This document shows positions 39,708 through 50,472 of a stretch of DNA of 64,000 bases, in pieces. The DNA is from Shewanella sp. TC10. GTDB lineage: Bacteria > Pseudomonadota > Gammaproteobacteria > Enterobacterales > Shewanellaceae. Position 1 is the stretch's first letter; each line of letters opens with the position of its first letter. Below the pieces are notes generated by a model. That model searched no databases, was not told the origin of the DNA, and saw only the letters and a list, made by a program, of their open reading frames with translations. The stretch is taken from positions 1 through 64,000 of the forward strand of contig NZ_VKHR01000011.1 in NCBI RefSeq assembly GCF_009663145.1. Reading direction: 5' to 3'. Position numbers and translations under genes: made by a program.

Positions 39708-39797
39708 CCTTCGGATGCTCACTGCCGGAGGACTATTTCCTTCAGGCGGTTGTAAAAAAATACACAAACCCCTGAAAAACATTTCAGGGGTTTTTTA
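39665..39797 (+). promoter_or_regulatory. his transcription attenuator
   Basis: Pause-type hairpin: CATCCGAA (39665-39672, in hisL) with TTCGGATG (39710-39717). Terminator: AAACCCCTGAAA (39766-39777) with TTTCAGGGGTTT (39782-39793) and T run. Alternative pairing TTCAGG plus GGTT (39741-39751) with AACC plus CCTGAA (39767-39776), with one bulged C, would disrupt the terminator. Classical layout for attenuation by translation of hisL. Confidence 0.88.
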
Positions 39798-39849
39798 GTT
39801 TTAGGCTTTAAATATTTGTTTTTATATTAAATTTATTAGGGGTTACATC

Positions 39850-40749
39850 ATGAGCGAAAATAACAGACTACGTATTGCGATTCAAAAATCAGGTCGACTT
39901 TCAAAAGAGTCACAAAAACTGCTAAAAAGTTGTGGCGTTAAATTCAACGTTAATGAGCAAAGATTGATTGTTCACGCAGATAATATGCCTATTGATCTAT
40001 TACGTGTTCGTGATGATGACATTCCAGGCTTAGTGATGGATGGTGTGGTGGATTTAGGCATTATTGGTGAGAATGTTCTTGAAGAAGAACAAATAGAACG
40101 TCAAACATTAGGCAAGCCAGCTGACTGTGTGAAATTACGTGAATTAGATTTTGGTGCATGCCGTTTATCACTTGCTGTTCCTAATGAGTTCAGCTACGAA
40201 GATGCAAGTTCACTTGAAGGTTTACGTATTGCCACTTCTTACCCGAACTTGTTGCGTCGTTACATGCAGGAAAAAGGCATTAACTATAGCGACTGTATGC
40301 TTAAAGGCTCTGTCGAAGTAGCGCCGCGCGCTGGTCTTTCAGATGGTATTTGTGACTTAGTTTCAACCGGTGCAACGCTTGAAGCTAATGGCTTATACGA
40401 AACCGACATTATTTATCAATCAATGGCTTGTATTATTCAGTCTGCTGAAGAGCAAGAGCCAGGTAAACAAGCGCTAATTGATAAAATCTTATCTCGCATG
40501 AACGGTGTTGTTAGAGCTCGCGAAAGCAAGTACATCCTACTGCATGCTCCAAGAGAAACATTAGACCAAATTGTTGCTTTACTACCAGGCGCGGAAAACC
40601 CAACAGTATTACCACTTAATGATGATACCGATCGCGTCGCTATCCACGCAGTTAGCACAGAAGATTTATTCTGGGACACTATGGAAGAGTTAACGGCATT
40701 AGGTGCAAGCTCTATTCTGGTTATGCCAATTGAGAAAATGGCTGGATAA
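39850..40749 (+). CDS. hisG: ATP phosphoribosyltransferase HisG (long form)
   Basis: 299 residues; first committed step of histidine synthesis, joining ATP and PRPP. Long form with C-terminal ACT-like regulatory domain (about 225-299, [19 protein letters not shown]) that mediates histidine feedback. Catalytic domain start [18 protein letters not shown]-binding [13 protein letters not shown]. First structural gene after the attenuator. Confidence 0.98.
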   Translation: MSENNRLRIAIQKSGRLSKESQKLLKSCGVKFNVNEQRLIVHADNMPIDLLRVRDDDIPGLVMDGVVDLGIIGENVLEEEQIERQTLGKPADCVKLRELDFGACRLSLAVPNEFSYEDASSLEGLRIATSYPNLLRRYMQEKGINYSDCMLKGSVEVAPRAGLSDGICDLVSTGATLEANGLYETDIIYQSMACIIQSAEEQEPGKQALIDKILSRMNGVVRARESKYILLHAPRETLDQIVALLPGAENPTVLPLNDDTDRVAIHAVSTEDLFWDTMEELTALGASSILVMPIEKMAG

Positions 40750-40807
40750 TTTATTCCAGTCAATTTGAAAACATCAGCGCATTATAAAAGTAGTAGCGGA
40801 GCCACCA

Positions 40808-42136
40808 ATGCAAACTAAATCATCAACACCAACCAAACAATCAATGCAAATTCTGAACTGGGCTGAATTAAGTTCTGAAGCACAGCAGAAAGCTTTATCA
40901 CGCTCGCCCTTGATTGGTGATAACAGTGTTGAGCAATCTGTTCACGACATCATTAATACTGTCGTAGCTGATGGTGATTCTGCGCTCAAAAAGTTTAGTG
41001 AACGTTTTGATGGTGTAAATCTTGAGTCTTTAGCGCTCTCGCCTGCTGAGATTGAGCAAGCGAGCGCAAGAGTGTCGAGCTCAGTTAAGCAAGCAATTGC
41101 CAATGCTGTCAGCAATATAGATACTTTTCACCAAGCACAAAAGTTCAATCCAATTGATGTTGAAACTAAGCCTGGGATCCGCTGTGAACTTCGCTCAGAA
41201 GCCATTGAAAAAGTCGGTTTATACATTCCTGGGGGTAGTGCTCCGCTTATCTCAACAGTGATGATGCTGGCACTTCCTGCAAAAATTGCTGGCTGCGAGC
41301 AAAGAGTGTTAGTCAGTCCGCCTCCAATCAATGATGCCATTGTTTATGCGGCGCAAGTTTGTGGTATCACAGAGATTTACCAAGTCGGCGGCGCGCAGGC
41401 GATAGCAGCCCTCGCTTTTGGCACTGAATCAGTACCATCCGTCGATAAAATTTTTGGCCCAGGGAACCGCTTTGTAACTGAAGCCAAAAGATTAGTGTCA
41501 CAAGACGGTCGCTGCAGTGTGGCTATTGATATGCCAGCAGGCCCTTCTGAAGTGCTAGTCATTGCAGATAAACAAGCAAACCCTGCATTTATCGCAGCAG
41601 ATTTGTTATCTCAAGCAGAACACGGACCAGACTCTCAAGTTATGCTTGTGACGGAATCTGAAACGATTGCAGATGCTGTTAACTCAGAACTTGAAATACA
41701 GCTTGCAGCTTTATCTCGTCAAGACATTGCAGCTCAAGCCTTAAGTTGCAGCCGCACTATTTTAGTTAAAGATATGGCTGAAGCCGCTGTAGTTTCAAAT
41801 CAATATGGCCCAGAACATTTAATCATTCAAACCGACACTCCACGAGCCGTTTTAGCCAATATTCGCGCGGCAGGCAGTGTCTTTTTAGGTGCTTATACAC
41901 CTGAATCTGTTGGCGACTATGCCAGTGGCACTAATCATGTATTACCCACTTACGGTTATAGCCGCAGCGTATCAAGCCTGTCATTAGCGGACTTTTGCCG
42001 TAGGTTCACAGTGCAAGAGCTAACGGCACAAGGTCTACAAAGCCTTGGAGAAACAGTGATGGTTTTAGCGGAAAATGAGTTACTAGATGCCCACAAAAAC
42101 GCCGTAGCAGTGAGATTAGAAACGCTTAATAGTTAA
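40808..42136 (+). CDS. hisD: histidinol dehydrogenase HisD
   Basis: 442-residue zinc enzyme oxidising L-histidinol to L-histidine in two NAD-dependent steps. Family blocks: [59 protein letters not shown] (zinc-ligand Gln/His), PEHLI. ATG 40808 follows AGCGGAGCCACC. Confidence 0.98.
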   Translation: MQTKSSTPTKQSMQILNWAELSSEAQQKALSRSPLIGDNSVEQSVHDIINTVVADGDSALKKFSERFDGVNLESLALSPAEIEQASARVSSSVKQAIANAVSNIDTFHQAQKFNPIDVETKPGIRCELRSEAIEKVGLYIPGGSAPLISTVMMLALPAKIAGCEQRVLVSPPPINDAIVYAAQVCGITEIYQVGGAQAIAALAFGTESVPSVDKIFGPGNRFVTEAKRLVSQDGRCSVAIDMPAGPSEVLVIADKQANPAFIAADLLSQAEHGPDSQVMLVTESETIADAVNSELEIQLAALSRQDIAAQALSCSRTILVKDMAEAAVVSNQYGPEHLIIQTDTPRAVLANIRAAGSVFLGAYTPESVGDYASGTNHVLPTYGYSRSVSSLSLADFCRRFTVQELTAQGLQSLGETVMVLAENELLDAHKNAVAVRLETLNS

Positions 42137-42218
42137 AGCTGTTAACAAGACATAACGATGATGGACATCGGCAAGTCCAAGATGGGTATATAAGGCAAAG
42201 ACTTAAGGTAGTAAAACA

Positions 42219-43334
42219 ATGACAATCAGCAGTGACAATTACAACGATAATGAAAATGGCAATAAGCAATCACTTGCACAGAAATTAGCAAGACCTGAGT
42301 TATTAGCCTTAACGCCTTATGAAAGTGCAAGAAGAATTGGTGGCCGTGGCGATGTATGGATCAATGCCAATGAATCTCCTTTTAATAATAGTGATGTCGA
42401 AAAGCTTAATCGTTACCCTGAGTGTCAGCCAGAAAGTTTAATTAAAGCTTATAGTGACTATTCAGGGGTTAAAACTGAATTAATCGTTTCGACTCGCGGC
42501 GCTGATGAAGGAATTGAGCTACTTATACGGGCTTTTTGCACCCCTGGCAAAGATAGCATTGCTTGTTTTGGTCCGACTTACGGTATGTATGCCATTAGTG
42601 CGCAAACCTTTAACGTCGGTGTGATAAACCTGTCATTAACTGACCAATATCAATTACCCCGTGACTTTGCTACGCAAACAGCTGATGCCAAAATAGTGTT
42701 TATTTGTAACCCAAATAACCCAACAGGCACAATCATTGATAAGCAAGACATTGAACAAGCGATTGCCGCAATGCCTAATGCAATCGTAGTAATAGATGAA
42801 GCCTATATTGAATTCTCTTCAACTTATTCGGTGGCCGACTTAATTGATACTTACCCTAATCTTGTTGTACTGAGAACGTTATCAAAAGCATTCGCTTTAG
42901 CTGGTGCACGATGTGGTTTTTTAATGGCCAATAGCGATATTATCGATTTAATTATGCGCGTTATAGCACCTTATCCAGTGCCACTACCTGTATCTGAAGT
43001 CGCTGAGAAAGCTTTATCTGAGCAAGGTGTTTTGCTGATGAAGCAACAAGTTGAGCAGTTAAAAGAGCAAGGCAGTCGCCTCAACCAAGCATTAACTCAA
43101 TTTGGCGCTAAGGTGTTACCAGCAAACGGTAATTTTGTGCTTGCTGAGTTTCAAGATACTCAGCAAGTTAGCCAAGCCATTCAGCAAGCAGGCATTGTCG
43201 CTCGAGCATATAAAGATGCTCGTTTAAAAAACCGTATTCGATTTAGCTTTAGTAGCGAGTCTGATACAGAACGACTCATCGCGGTTTTTAGCTCAAAAAC
43301 ATCTACGCCTAATGCATCTAGTCCTAATAAATAA
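42219..43334 (+). CDS. hisC: histidinol-phosphate aminotransferase HisC
   Basis: 371-residue PLP enzyme converting imidazole acetol-phosphate and glutamate to histidinol-phosphate. NPNNPTG and VIDEAYIEF blocks; Schiff-base lysine in LRTLSKAFALAGARCG. ATG 42219; 82 bases after hisD. Confidence 0.97.
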   Translation: MTISSDNYNDNENGNKQSLAQKLARPELLALTPYESARRIGGRGDVWINANESPFNNSDVEKLNRYPECQPESLIKAYSDYSGVKTELIVSTRGADEGIELLIRAFCTPGKDSIACFGPTYGMYAISAQTFNVGVINLSLTDQYQLPRDFATQTADAKIVFICNPNNPTGTIIDKQDIEQAIAAMPNAIVVIDEAYIEFSSTYSVADLIDTYPNLVVLRTLSKAFALAGARCGFLMANSDIIDLIMRVIAPYPVPLPVSEVAEKALSEQGVLLMKQQVEQLKEQGSRLNQALTQFGAKVLPANGNFVLAEFQDTQQVSQAIQQAGIVARAYKDARLKNRIRFSFSSESDTERLIAVFSSKTSTPNASSPNK

Positions 43335-43426
43335 GGTTATCAATAAATATAAATAGAACTTGATAACCAATATCCTAAATAAAGAATATACAAAATAAAG
43401 AATATTAAGAAATTAAAGGAAGTCCC

Positions 43427-44494
43427 ATGAAACAAAAGATTTTATTTATCGACAGAGACGGCACCTTAGTTGAAGAGCCTGCGATCGATAAGCAATTAGA
43501 TAGATTAGACAAGCTGGTATTTGAGCCACAAGTCATACCTTCACTATTGAAGCTACAAAATGCAGGTTACCGCCTAGTGATGGTATCGAATCAGGATGGT
43601 TTAGGGACTGACTCATTTCCTCAAGCAGACTTTGACGCCCCTCATAATATGATGATGCAAATATTCGAAAGCCAAGGGGTTAAATTTGATGATGTATTGA
43701 TTTGCCCGCACTTTGATCACGAAAACTGTAGTTGCCGTAAGCCTAAGCTTGGCCTTGTGAAAGATTATCTTACCCAAGGTAAAGTAGACTTCACCACTTC
43801 AGCTGTCATCGGCGATCGCCACACTGACGTTGAGCTTGCTAATGCCATGGGCATCGCTAGTTTTCAATATCAGCCACAAAGTTTAAATTGGCTTGCTATT
43901 ACTGACGCCCTCCTTAACAAAGGTCGTATTAGTGAAGTGATCCGCACCACCAAAGAAACTGACATTAAAGTCAACATCAATCTAGATGATACCAGCAAAG
44001 GTAAGATTGATACTGGCATTGGCTTTTTTGACCACATGCTAGATCAAATTCAAACCCATGGTAATTTTAAAATGGATGTGAGTGTTGATGGCGATTTAGA
44101 AATCGACGATCACCACAGTGTTGAGGACACTGCATTAGCTATAGGCGATGCACTACGCCAAGCATTAGGGGACAAACGAGGCATTGCACGCTTTGGCTTT
44201 AGTTTACCAATGGACGAAGCGAATGGTGAATGTTTAATGGATATTTCTGGTCGTCCGCTAATCAAATTCAATGCTCAATTTGACCGTGAAATGGTCGGTG
44301 AAATGGCCACAGAAATGGTGCCTCACTTTTTCCGCTCATTTGCAGATGGCTTAAGATGTACTCTGCACATCAGCACGGATGGCGATAATGATCACCACAA
44401 AGTTGAAGCCTTATTTAAAGTGCTAGGCCGCACATTACGCCAAGCAGTTAAAGTCGAAGGTGATATTTTGCCTTCAAGTAAAGGCGTTCTTTAA
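43427..44494 (+). CDS. hisB: bifunctional histidinol-phosphatase / imidazoleglycerol-phosphate dehydratase HisB
   Basis: 355 residues. N-terminal HAD phosphatase ([12 protein letters not shown] with nucleophile Asp; zinc cysteines in [25 protein letters not shown]). C-terminal IGP dehydratase with metal-binding FFDHMLDQ and [17 protein letters not shown] and [18 protein letters not shown]. The two activities are fused as in enterobacteria. Confidence 0.98.
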   Translation: MKQKILFIDRDGTLVEEPAIDKQLDRLDKLVFEPQVIPSLLKLQNAGYRLVMVSNQDGLGTDSFPQADFDAPHNMMMQIFESQGVKFDDVLICPHFDHENCSCRKPKLGLVKDYLTQGKVDFTTSAVIGDRHTDVELANAMGIASFQYQPQSLNWLAITDALLNKGRISEVIRTTKETDIKVNINLDDTSKGKIDTGIGFFDHMLDQIQTHGNFKMDVSVDGDLEIDDHHSVEDTALAIGDALRQALGDKRGIARFGFSLPMDEANGECLMDISGRPLIKFNAQFDREMVGEMATEMVPHFFRSFADGLRCTLHISTDGDNDHHKVEALFKVLGRTLRQAVKVEGDILPSSKGVL

Positions 44495-44505
44495 AGGTTG
44501 AATAA

Positions 44506-45150
44506 ATGACAAACTCAACAACAAAAATCAGCAGCGATACTACTGTTATCCTTGATACTGGTTGCGCCAATTTAAGCTCTGTGAAATTTGCTTTCGAGCG
44601 ATTACAAGCCGATGTCATTGTTTCAGCAGACCATAAGGTGATTAAATCAGCGGCGCGAGTTGTGCTTCCCGGTGTTGGCACTGCTGGGGCTGCGATGGAT
44701 GCATTGGTTAACCGCGATTTAGTTGCCATTATAAAAAGTTTAACCCAGCCTGTAATGGGCGTGTGTTTAGGCATGCAAATGCTCACACAAAAATCCTTGG
44801 AACACGGCGGCCGGACAGATAAGGATATCGATTGTTTAGGGTTAATCCCGACACAAGTCGATGATTTAGATAGCCAAGGTTTACCTCTGCCACATATGGG
44901 CTGGAATCAAATTAGTGTCACTGACCACCCGCTTTTTCAAGGAATACCTGATGGCAGCTATGTTTACTTTGTTCATAGCTTTAAAGCTCCTATCAGCGAA
45001 TACACCATTGCCACATCACAATATGGTGAGCAATTTAGTGCAGCCATAGGCAAAGATAACTTTTTCGGGGTTCAATTCCACCCAGAAAAAAGCGCTGCAA
45101 TCGGTTCCAAGATATTACAAAATTTCCTAAATATGGGGAAACCAGCATGA
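44506..45150 (+). CDS. hisH: imidazole glycerol phosphate synthase glutamine amidotransferase subunit HisH
   Basis: 214 residues. Class I amidotransferase triad: Cys in [12 protein letters not shown], His and Glu in [11 protein letters not shown]. Supplies ammonia to HisF. Stop overlaps the hisA ATG by four bases (ATGA). Confidence 0.98.
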   Translation: MTNSTTKISSDTTVILDTGCANLSSVKFAFERLQADVIVSADHKVIKSAARVVLPGVGTAGAAMDALVNRDLVAIIKSLTQPVMGVCLGMQMLTQKSLEHGGRTDKDIDCLGLIPTQVDDLDSQGLPLPHMGWNQISVTDHPLFQGIPDGSYVYFVHSFKAPISEYTIATSQYGEQFSAAIGKDNFFGVQFHPEKSAAIGSKILQNFLNMGKPA

Positions 45151-45884
45151 TTATTCCTGCAATAGATTTAATTGATGGCCAAGTCGTTAGATTGTATCAA
45201 GGTGACTACCAACAAAAGACCACATTTGATTTAAGCCCGCTAGCACAACTGCAATCTTATGAAGCTCAAGGGGCAAATTTACTTCATATCGTAGATTTAA
45301 CGGGCGCTAAAGATCCTGATAAAAGACAAATCAAATTAATCTCAGAGCTTGTCGCTGGCTTAAAAACTGATATACAAGTTGGCGGTGGTATTCGTAGCGA
45401 GCAACAAGTCAAAGAATTACTGGATATCGGCGTAAAACGCGTTGTTATCGGATCGCTTGCGGTAAAAGAGCCTGAACTCGTTAAAAGTTGGTTTGTAAAA
45501 TATGGCAGTGAAGCCATTTGTTTGGCCCTTGATGTCAATATTAATGAACAAGGCGAGAAAATCGTCGCGGTTTCAGGCTGGCAAACCGGTGGTGGTAAAT
45601 CGCTAGAATCATTAGTCAGCGAATTTAGTAGCGTCGGGCTTAAGCATGCTCTTGTCACTGACATTAGCAGAGACGGTACGCTACAAGGCGCCAATACAAA
45701 TTTATATCAAGAACTCGCTGCAAGCTACCCTGAGATTACCTGGCAAGCATCTGGCGGTATCGCTACTCTTGATGATGTTGCCGCAGTTCGTGACAGTAAA
45801 GCTGACGGTATTATCATAGGTAAGGCATTATTGATTGAAAACTTCAGCGTCGAGGAGGCAATAACATGCTGGCCAAACGCTTAG
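45147..45884 (+). CDS. hisA: phosphoribosylformimino-5-aminoimidazole carboxamide ribotide isomerase HisA
   Basis: 245-residue (beta-alpha)8 barrel. Catalytic Asp in the first strand ([18 protein letters not shown]) and the second in [15 protein letters not shown]. Overlaps hisH by 4 and hisF by 19 bases. Confidence 0.98.
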   Translation: MIIPAIDLIDGQVVRLYQGDYQQKTTFDLSPLAQLQSYEAQGANLLHIVDLTGAKDPDKRQIKLISELVAGLKTDIQVGGGIRSEQQVKELLDIGVKRVVIGSLAVKEPELVKSWFVKYGSEAICLALDVNINEQGEKIVAVSGWQTGGGKSLESLVSEFSSVGLKHALVTDISRDGTLQGANTNLYQELAASYPEITWQASGGIATLDDVAAVRDSKADGIIIGKALLIENFSVEEAITCWPNA

Positions 45885-46639
45885 TTCCTTGCCTTGATGT
45901 TAGAGATGGGCAAGTAGTTAAAGGGGTACAGTTTCGCAACCACGAAATCATCGGTGAAATAGAGCCCTTAGCCGCTAGATATGCGCTTGAAGGTGCTGAT
46001 GAATTGGTTTTTTATGATATTACTGCTAGTGCCCATGACAGAGTAATTGATAAGTCTTGGGTGAGTCGAGTCGCAGCGCAAATCGATATTCCATTTTGTG
46101 TTGCTGGCGGAATTAAAACCGTCGAGCAAGCTAGGCAAATGCTGGCTTATGGCGCCGATAAAATTTCGATTAACTCGCCAGCACTTAGCGACCCAAGCTT
46201 AATATCGCGATTACAAGATGAGTTTGGTCGTCAGTGTATCGTCATTGGTATTGATTCATTTTATGACGCTGAATCCAATAGTTATAAAGTAAAGCAGTTT
46301 ACTGGCGATGAAGCAGCAACCAAAGACACTCAATGGTATACACAGGATTGGGTTGAAGAAGTGCAAAAGCGAGGTTGCGGCGAAATCGTGCTGAATGTAA
46401 TGAATCAAGATGGTGTTCGCGGCGGTTATGATATAAAGCAACTCAGCATAGTTAGAGCCATATGTGACGTGCCATTAATCGCTTCAGGCGGTGCTGGAAC
46501 CATGGCGCATTTTAAAGACGTATTTGAACAAGCCAATGTTGATGCAGCCCTTGCTGCCAGTGTATTTCACAAAGGCATAATTGATATCAATGAGTTAAAG
46601 AAATACTTAGCCAATGAGAATATTGCGATACGTCTATAG
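45866..46639 (+). CDS. hisF: imidazole glycerol phosphate synthase cyclase subunit HisF
   Basis: 257-residue (beta-alpha)8 barrel; forms IGP and AICAR using ammonia from HisH. Catalytic Asp in [15 protein letters not shown] and second Asp in [15 protein letters not shown]. The start overlaps the end of hisA by 19 bases, after GAGGAGGC. Confidence 0.98.
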   Translation: MLAKRLVPCLDVRDGQVVKGVQFRNHEIIGEIEPLAARYALEGADELVFYDITASAHDRVIDKSWVSRVAAQIDIPFCVAGGIKTVEQARQMLAYGADKISINSPALSDPSLISRLQDEFGRQCIVIGIDSFYDAESNSYKVKQFTGDEAATKDTQWYTQDWVEEVQKRGCGEIVLNVMNQDGVRGGYDIKQLSIVRAICDVPLIASGGAGTMAHFKDVFEQANVDAALAASVFHKGIIDINELKKYLANENIAIRL

Positions 46640-46736
46640 TTAATGACAAATAGTTAATTACAAATCGTTAATTAAATATAGTCATTTAAACGCAGCCAAA
46701 TAAGACAGATGTGCTAATTAACAAGAGAAAAGAATA

Positions 46737-47366
46737 ATGACACAATCTTCAACAGTAAATTTTGATGCTCAAGAGCTGGCGTGGGATAAACAAGATAATA
46801 TGATCCCTGCAGTGGTTCAAAATCACCTAACGGGTAAAGTGCTGATGCTTGGCTACATGAACAAAGCCGCATTTGAACATACAATCGCAACAGGAAAAGT
46901 CACCTTCTTTAGCCGCTCAAAGCAGCGTTTATGGACAAAGGGTGAAACTTCTGGCAATACCTTGGATTTAATTGCGATTGACAAAGATTGTGATAATGAC
47001 AGTTTACTAGTGCAAGTTATTCCAAATGGCCCCACTTGTCATACTGGTAGTGAAAGCTGCTGGCCAGATGGTAACGCTCACCCATTTATCGACAACTTAA
47101 CCAACCTTATCATTTCCCGCAAAGGACAAAGTGCAGACTCTAGTTATACCGCCTCTTTATTTGAACGCGGCACGAAAAGAATCGCCCAAAAAGTGGGTGA
47201 AGAAGGCTTAGAAACTGCACTTGCAGCAGCAACCCATGATAAAGAAGAGCTAATTAATGAAGCATCAGATTTGATGTACCATTTAATTGTGTTGCTTGAA
47301 GATCAGCAGCTTTCAATGGCTGAGGTGAATAAAAACCTAATGCAGCGCCATATAAAAAGTCAATAA
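46737..47366 (+). CDS. hisI: bifunctional phosphoribosyl-AMP cyclohydrolase / phosphoribosyl-ATP pyrophosphatase HisIE
   Basis: 209 residues. Cyclohydrolase half: [40 protein letters not shown] (metal-binding Cys). Pyrophosphohydrolase half from about 115: [13 protein letters not shown] and [15 protein letters not shown]. Last gene of the operon, 97 bases after hisF. Confidence 0.97.
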   Translation: MTQSSTVNFDAQELAWDKQDNMIPAVVQNHLTGKVLMLGYMNKAAFEHTIATGKVTFFSRSKQRLWTKGETSGNTLDLIAIDKDCDNDSLLVQVIPNGPTCHTGSESCWPDGNAHPFIDNLTNLIISRKGQSADSSYTASLFERGTKRIAQKVGEEGLETALAAATHDKEELINEASDLMYHLIVLLEDQQLSMAEVNKNLMQRHIKSQ

Positions 47367-47400
47367 GCGTCAGTTTCAATTAATATAATGGTCAATAACT

Positions 47401-47430
47401 GAAAAAGGCACCGATTAGGTGCCTTTTTAA
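47401..47430. terminator. terminator at the end of the his operon
   Basis: Stem AAAAAGGCACC (47402-47412) with GGTGCCTTTTT (47418-47428), loop GATTA; A/T runs on both sides so it may also serve the converging DUF4826 gene. Confidence 0.9.
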
Positions 47431-47496
47431 TGTTGAACGACATATCGCTAGTTTCGAACCTAACTCTGCTAAGTTCAAATCTAATCAAGAAAGCGC

Positions 47497-47943
47497 TTAA
47501 GCCTGCCCTTCCCACAATTTTTCATCATTTTGCATTTTATATAAGCTCTCAGCTCGAGAGACTAATAAGTTAGCAAATTTTAATTGGGTTTCATCACGTG
47601 TAGCCCCAGACTTATGTAGGTTCTCAGCTTTAAGTTGCCACATCATTGAGAAATGACGAATCGCTTCACGAGCGGTCCCAGCCACTTTCACATCGACATA
47701 ATCTGAAGGTAAATCACCAGACATAACCCAAAATGTTTGCTTAGTTGGTTGCTTAGATTCCATTTTCCAAATTGCAAGGTATGGCACTAAGTAACGGCTT
47801 TCATCAGCAAGTACTTTAGACGGGATGACCCCTTTCTCAGCGAGGAATCGATTGGCTTTTTGGAATTGCGCTTGGACCCATTGTTGTCTTTGAACTTCAG
47901 GATCTTGTTGTTCTGTTTTCGGCTCAGCCACTGACTCGGTCAT
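47497..47943 (-). CDS. DUF4826 family protein
   Basis: 148-residue soluble protein with an acidic N-terminus, no signal peptide or membrane helix. The block FLAEKGVIPSKVLADESRYLVPYLAIWK and AREAIRHFSMMWQLKAENL fit the DUF4826 family known in Shewanella and relatives. Function unknown. Monocistronic, convergent with his. Confidence 0.65.
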   Translation of the reverse strand: MTESVAEPKTEQQDPEVQRQQWVQAQFQKANRFLAEKGVIPSKVLADESRYLVPYLAIWKMESKQPTKQTFWVMSGDLPSDYVDVKVAGTAREAIRHFSMMWQLKAENLHKSGATRDETQLKFANLLVSRAESLYKMQNDEKLWEGQA

Positions 47944-48035
47944 TCTTTCTTCCTATTTTATTGTTATATTTGCCATCATAAAAATAACATCAACACCTAT
48001 AAAAAGGTGACAAATGTAACGAAACGCATAAAAAG

Positions 48036-48051
48036 TTTACGTTTACGTAAA
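48036..48051. promoter_or_regulatory. LiuR-type operator upstream of leucine dehydrogenase
   Basis: TTTACGTTTACGTAAA, a near-perfect 16-base dyad. It closely resembles the recalled binding motif of LiuR, the MerR-family regulator of branched-chain amino acid degradation in gammaproteobacteria, and lies 156 bases before a branched-chain amino acid dehydrogenase. A small hairpin GTGGCA/TGCCAC follows at 48052-48071. Confidence 0.7.
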
Positions 48052-48206
48052 GTGGCAAGCTAAATTGCCACGTAGATCACAAAATTATATGAATCTAACT
48101 TTGTTGAGAGTATCGCTAAATGCTATCGTTCTGCAATAAATAATAACAACCAGTCGTTATCCCGTATCATTCTAACGACTTTTTTATCGCACAGCGGAGA
48201 TCACAA

Positions 48207-49238
48207 GTGGCTTTATTTAATCATGTATCGTTTGATAACCACGAACAAGTCGTTTTTTGTCACGATGAAGAAAGTGGCTTAAAAGCAATTATTGCAATTC
48301 ATAACACCAACCTTGGCCCAGCTGTAGGTGGTTGTCGTATGTGGAACTACGATTCAGATGATGAAGCAGTTAACGACGTTTTACGTCTTTCACGCGGCAT
48401 GACATACAAAAATGCCCTTGCAGGTTTAACTATGGGCGGTGGTAAGTCAGTGATTATTGCCGATCCTAAAACAACAGATCGTGAAGCACTATTCCGCGCA
48501 TTCGGTCGTTGTATTCATACTCTTGGTGGTAAGTACTTTTCAGCAGAAGATGTTGGCGTTTCAACAGCTGATATCATGATTGCACATCAAGAAACACCTT
48601 ACATGGCAGGTCTTGAAGGTAAAAGTGGCGATCCATCTCCTTTCACAGCCCTAGGCACGTATTTAGGTATTAAAGCAGCGGTTAAGCATCAACGCGGTCT
48701 AGATAGCCTTAAAGGCCTTAAGATTTCAGTACAAGGTGTTGGCCATGTAGGTTACTACTTATGTAAACATTTACATGAAGAAGGCGCTGAACTTATCGTT
48801 ACTGATATTCATCAAGCGTCTTTAGATAAAGTGGCTACAGAATTCGGTGCCACGGTAGTTGCACCACAAGACATCTATACCCAAGACGTTGATGTTTACG
48901 CACCATGTGCATTAGGTGCAACGATTAACGACACCACTATTCCGCTATTAAAAGCAACCATAGTGGCAGGTTGTGCAAACAATCAACTAGCTGAAGTACG
49001 TCACGGTGAAACGCTTAAAGCCAATGGCATTTTATACGCTCCAGATTATGTGATTAATGCTGGTGGTATTATTAATGTCTCTTTCGAAAGTGATTACGAC
49101 GCGGCTAAATCAACCGCTAAAGTTGAAGAAATCTATAATACGCTAATCAAGATTTTTGATGAAGCAGAAAAGAACAATCGCACCACAGGTGATGTGGCTG
49201 ACGACATGGCTCGCGCTATCATTAACGCAGCTAAGTAA
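48207..49238 (+). CDS. ldh: leucine dehydrogenase (Glu/Leu/Phe/Val dehydrogenase family)
   Basis: 343-residue NAD-dependent enzyme that deaminates leucine, valine and isoleucine to oxo acids. GPAVGGCRMWNY and LSRGMTYKNALAGLTMGGGKSVI (catalytic Lys) match the family, and ISVQGVGHVGYYLCKHLHEEG is the Rossmann motif. The start is GTG at 48207, seven bases after GGAGA. Upstream LiuR-like site supports a role in branched-chain catabolism. Confidence 0.93.
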   Translation: MALFNHVSFDNHEQVVFCHDEESGLKAIIAIHNTNLGPAVGGCRMWNYDSDDEAVNDVLRLSRGMTYKNALAGLTMGGGKSVIIADPKTTDREALFRAFGRCIHTLGGKYFSAEDVGVSTADIMIAHQETPYMAGLEGKSGDPSPFTALGTYLGIKAAVKHQRGLDSLKGLKISVQGVGHVGYYLCKHLHEEGAELIVTDIHQASLDKVATEFGATVVAPQDIYTQDVDVYAPCALGATINDTTIPLLKATIVAGCANNQLAEVRHGETLKANGILYAPDYVINAGGIINVSFESDYDAAKSTAKVEEIYNTLIKIFDEAEKNNRTTGDVADDMARAIINAAK

Positions 49239-49501
49239 GACCTATTGCTCAGACAATGTGCCCATTGCTACTGACTTAATCGTCTTATTTAAAGGAGTAA
49301 CTGTCTACAGTTGCTCCTTTTTTATATATGTTAGCTTAAGGAGCATAAAGCGTATCTTAAGCAAAAGAATCACAGCCCTTCACTTTCCCCAAATCACTAA
49401 CAATTATTTAACTATGTCACCAATCTGACATACTGGCGTCATCTATTATTCAAAAACATGCCATAAGCTAGCCTTGAAATCCATTGATAGGCGATGCGTA
49501 A

Positions 49502-50404
49502 ATGTCTCAAAGTCATGTTGATAGCAAAGCAAGCTTTAACCCATTTTCCAATGCAAATCTGGCAAATGGTAATGCCCTTCCACCTTCCAACATTAAACAA
49601 AAATTCAATGCGCTTTGGCTTTCAGATGTCCACCTTGGAAGCCTTGATTGTAAAGCAGAGTTTTTACTGAACTTACTCACACAAACTCAAGCCAAACAGA
49701 TTTATTTAGTTGGCGATATTATTGATATCTGGGCATTAAAGAAAAGAGTTTATTGGCCTGAGAGCCACAACTTAGTTCTGCAAAAATTGCTTCAACTCGC
49801 TAAAGATGGCACTCAAATAAAGTATATCCCTGGTAATCATGACGAAGCCTTTAAGTCTTATACCGACTTTCATCTATGGGGCATAAGCATGGCAAACCAA
49901 CATATTCATCAATGTATTACTGGTGAAAGAATTCTCATGCTTCACGGCGACCAATTCGATTCAGAAGTTTGTATCAGCCGAACCTACGCTAAGCTCGGGG
50001 ATCATCTATACGACGTTTTATTATTTCTTAATCGCAAGTTACATCAAATAAGACACGCTTGTGGATTCTCATACTGGTCATTGGCGAGCTACGTAAAGCT
50101 TAGGGTTAATAAAGCGCAGCACGCAATCGAAATGTATCGCGATGCAGTACTGCGTTATGCCAAAACTCAAGATGTACAAGCAGTTGTCTGCGGCCATATC
50201 CATCAGCCAGAGCTATCACTTCATGACGACATCATTTACGCCAATGATGGCGACTGGGTTGAAAACTGCACACTCATTGCCGAAACCCTCACTGGCGAAC
50301 TCCAACTATTACGCTGGAGTGATGAAGCATCAACAACAAAAATGCTGAAGCAATTCCAACTGAATACGCAACAAGCTGATGAATATAAACAAAAAGTAGC
50401 TTAG
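49502..50404 (+). CDS. UDP-2,3-diacylglucosamine diphosphatase-like metallophosphoesterase (LpxH-like)
   Basis: 300 residues. Calcineurin-like phosphoesterase motifs in order: LWLSDVHLGS, VGDIIDIW, IPGNHDE, LHGDQFD, VCGHIHQPE. This longer form (common in Shewanella, Vibrio and others) is annotated as UDP-2,3-diacylglucosamine hydrolase-like; a true 240-residue LpxH may lie elsewhere in the genome. It lies 68 bases before the OlsF-like gene, hinting at a shared envelope-lipid role (inference). Confidence 0.85.
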   Translation: MSQSHVDSKASFNPFSNANLANGNALPPSNIKQKFNALWLSDVHLGSLDCKAEFLLNLLTQTQAKQIYLVGDIIDIWALKKRVYWPESHNLVLQKLLQLAKDGTQIKYIPGNHDEAFKSYTDFHLWGISMANQHIHQCITGERILMLHGDQFDSEVCISRTYAKLGDHLYDVLLFLNRKLHQIRHACGFSYWSLASYVKLRVNKAQHAIEMYRDAVLRYAKTQDVQAVVCGHIHQPELSLHDDIIYANDGDWVENCTLIAETLTGELQLLRWSDEASTTKMLKQFQLNTQQADEYKQKVA

Positions 50405-50472
50405 CCGAAAGTCATTGTCACAGTAATGACTAAACCTAGCAAAAACAATAAAAGAATAGAAAGGTCATTATT

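Noticed and set aside
45284-45694. 136-codon frame antisense to hisA
   Set aside because: Lies wholly inside hisA on the other strand; composition explained by the hisA codons.
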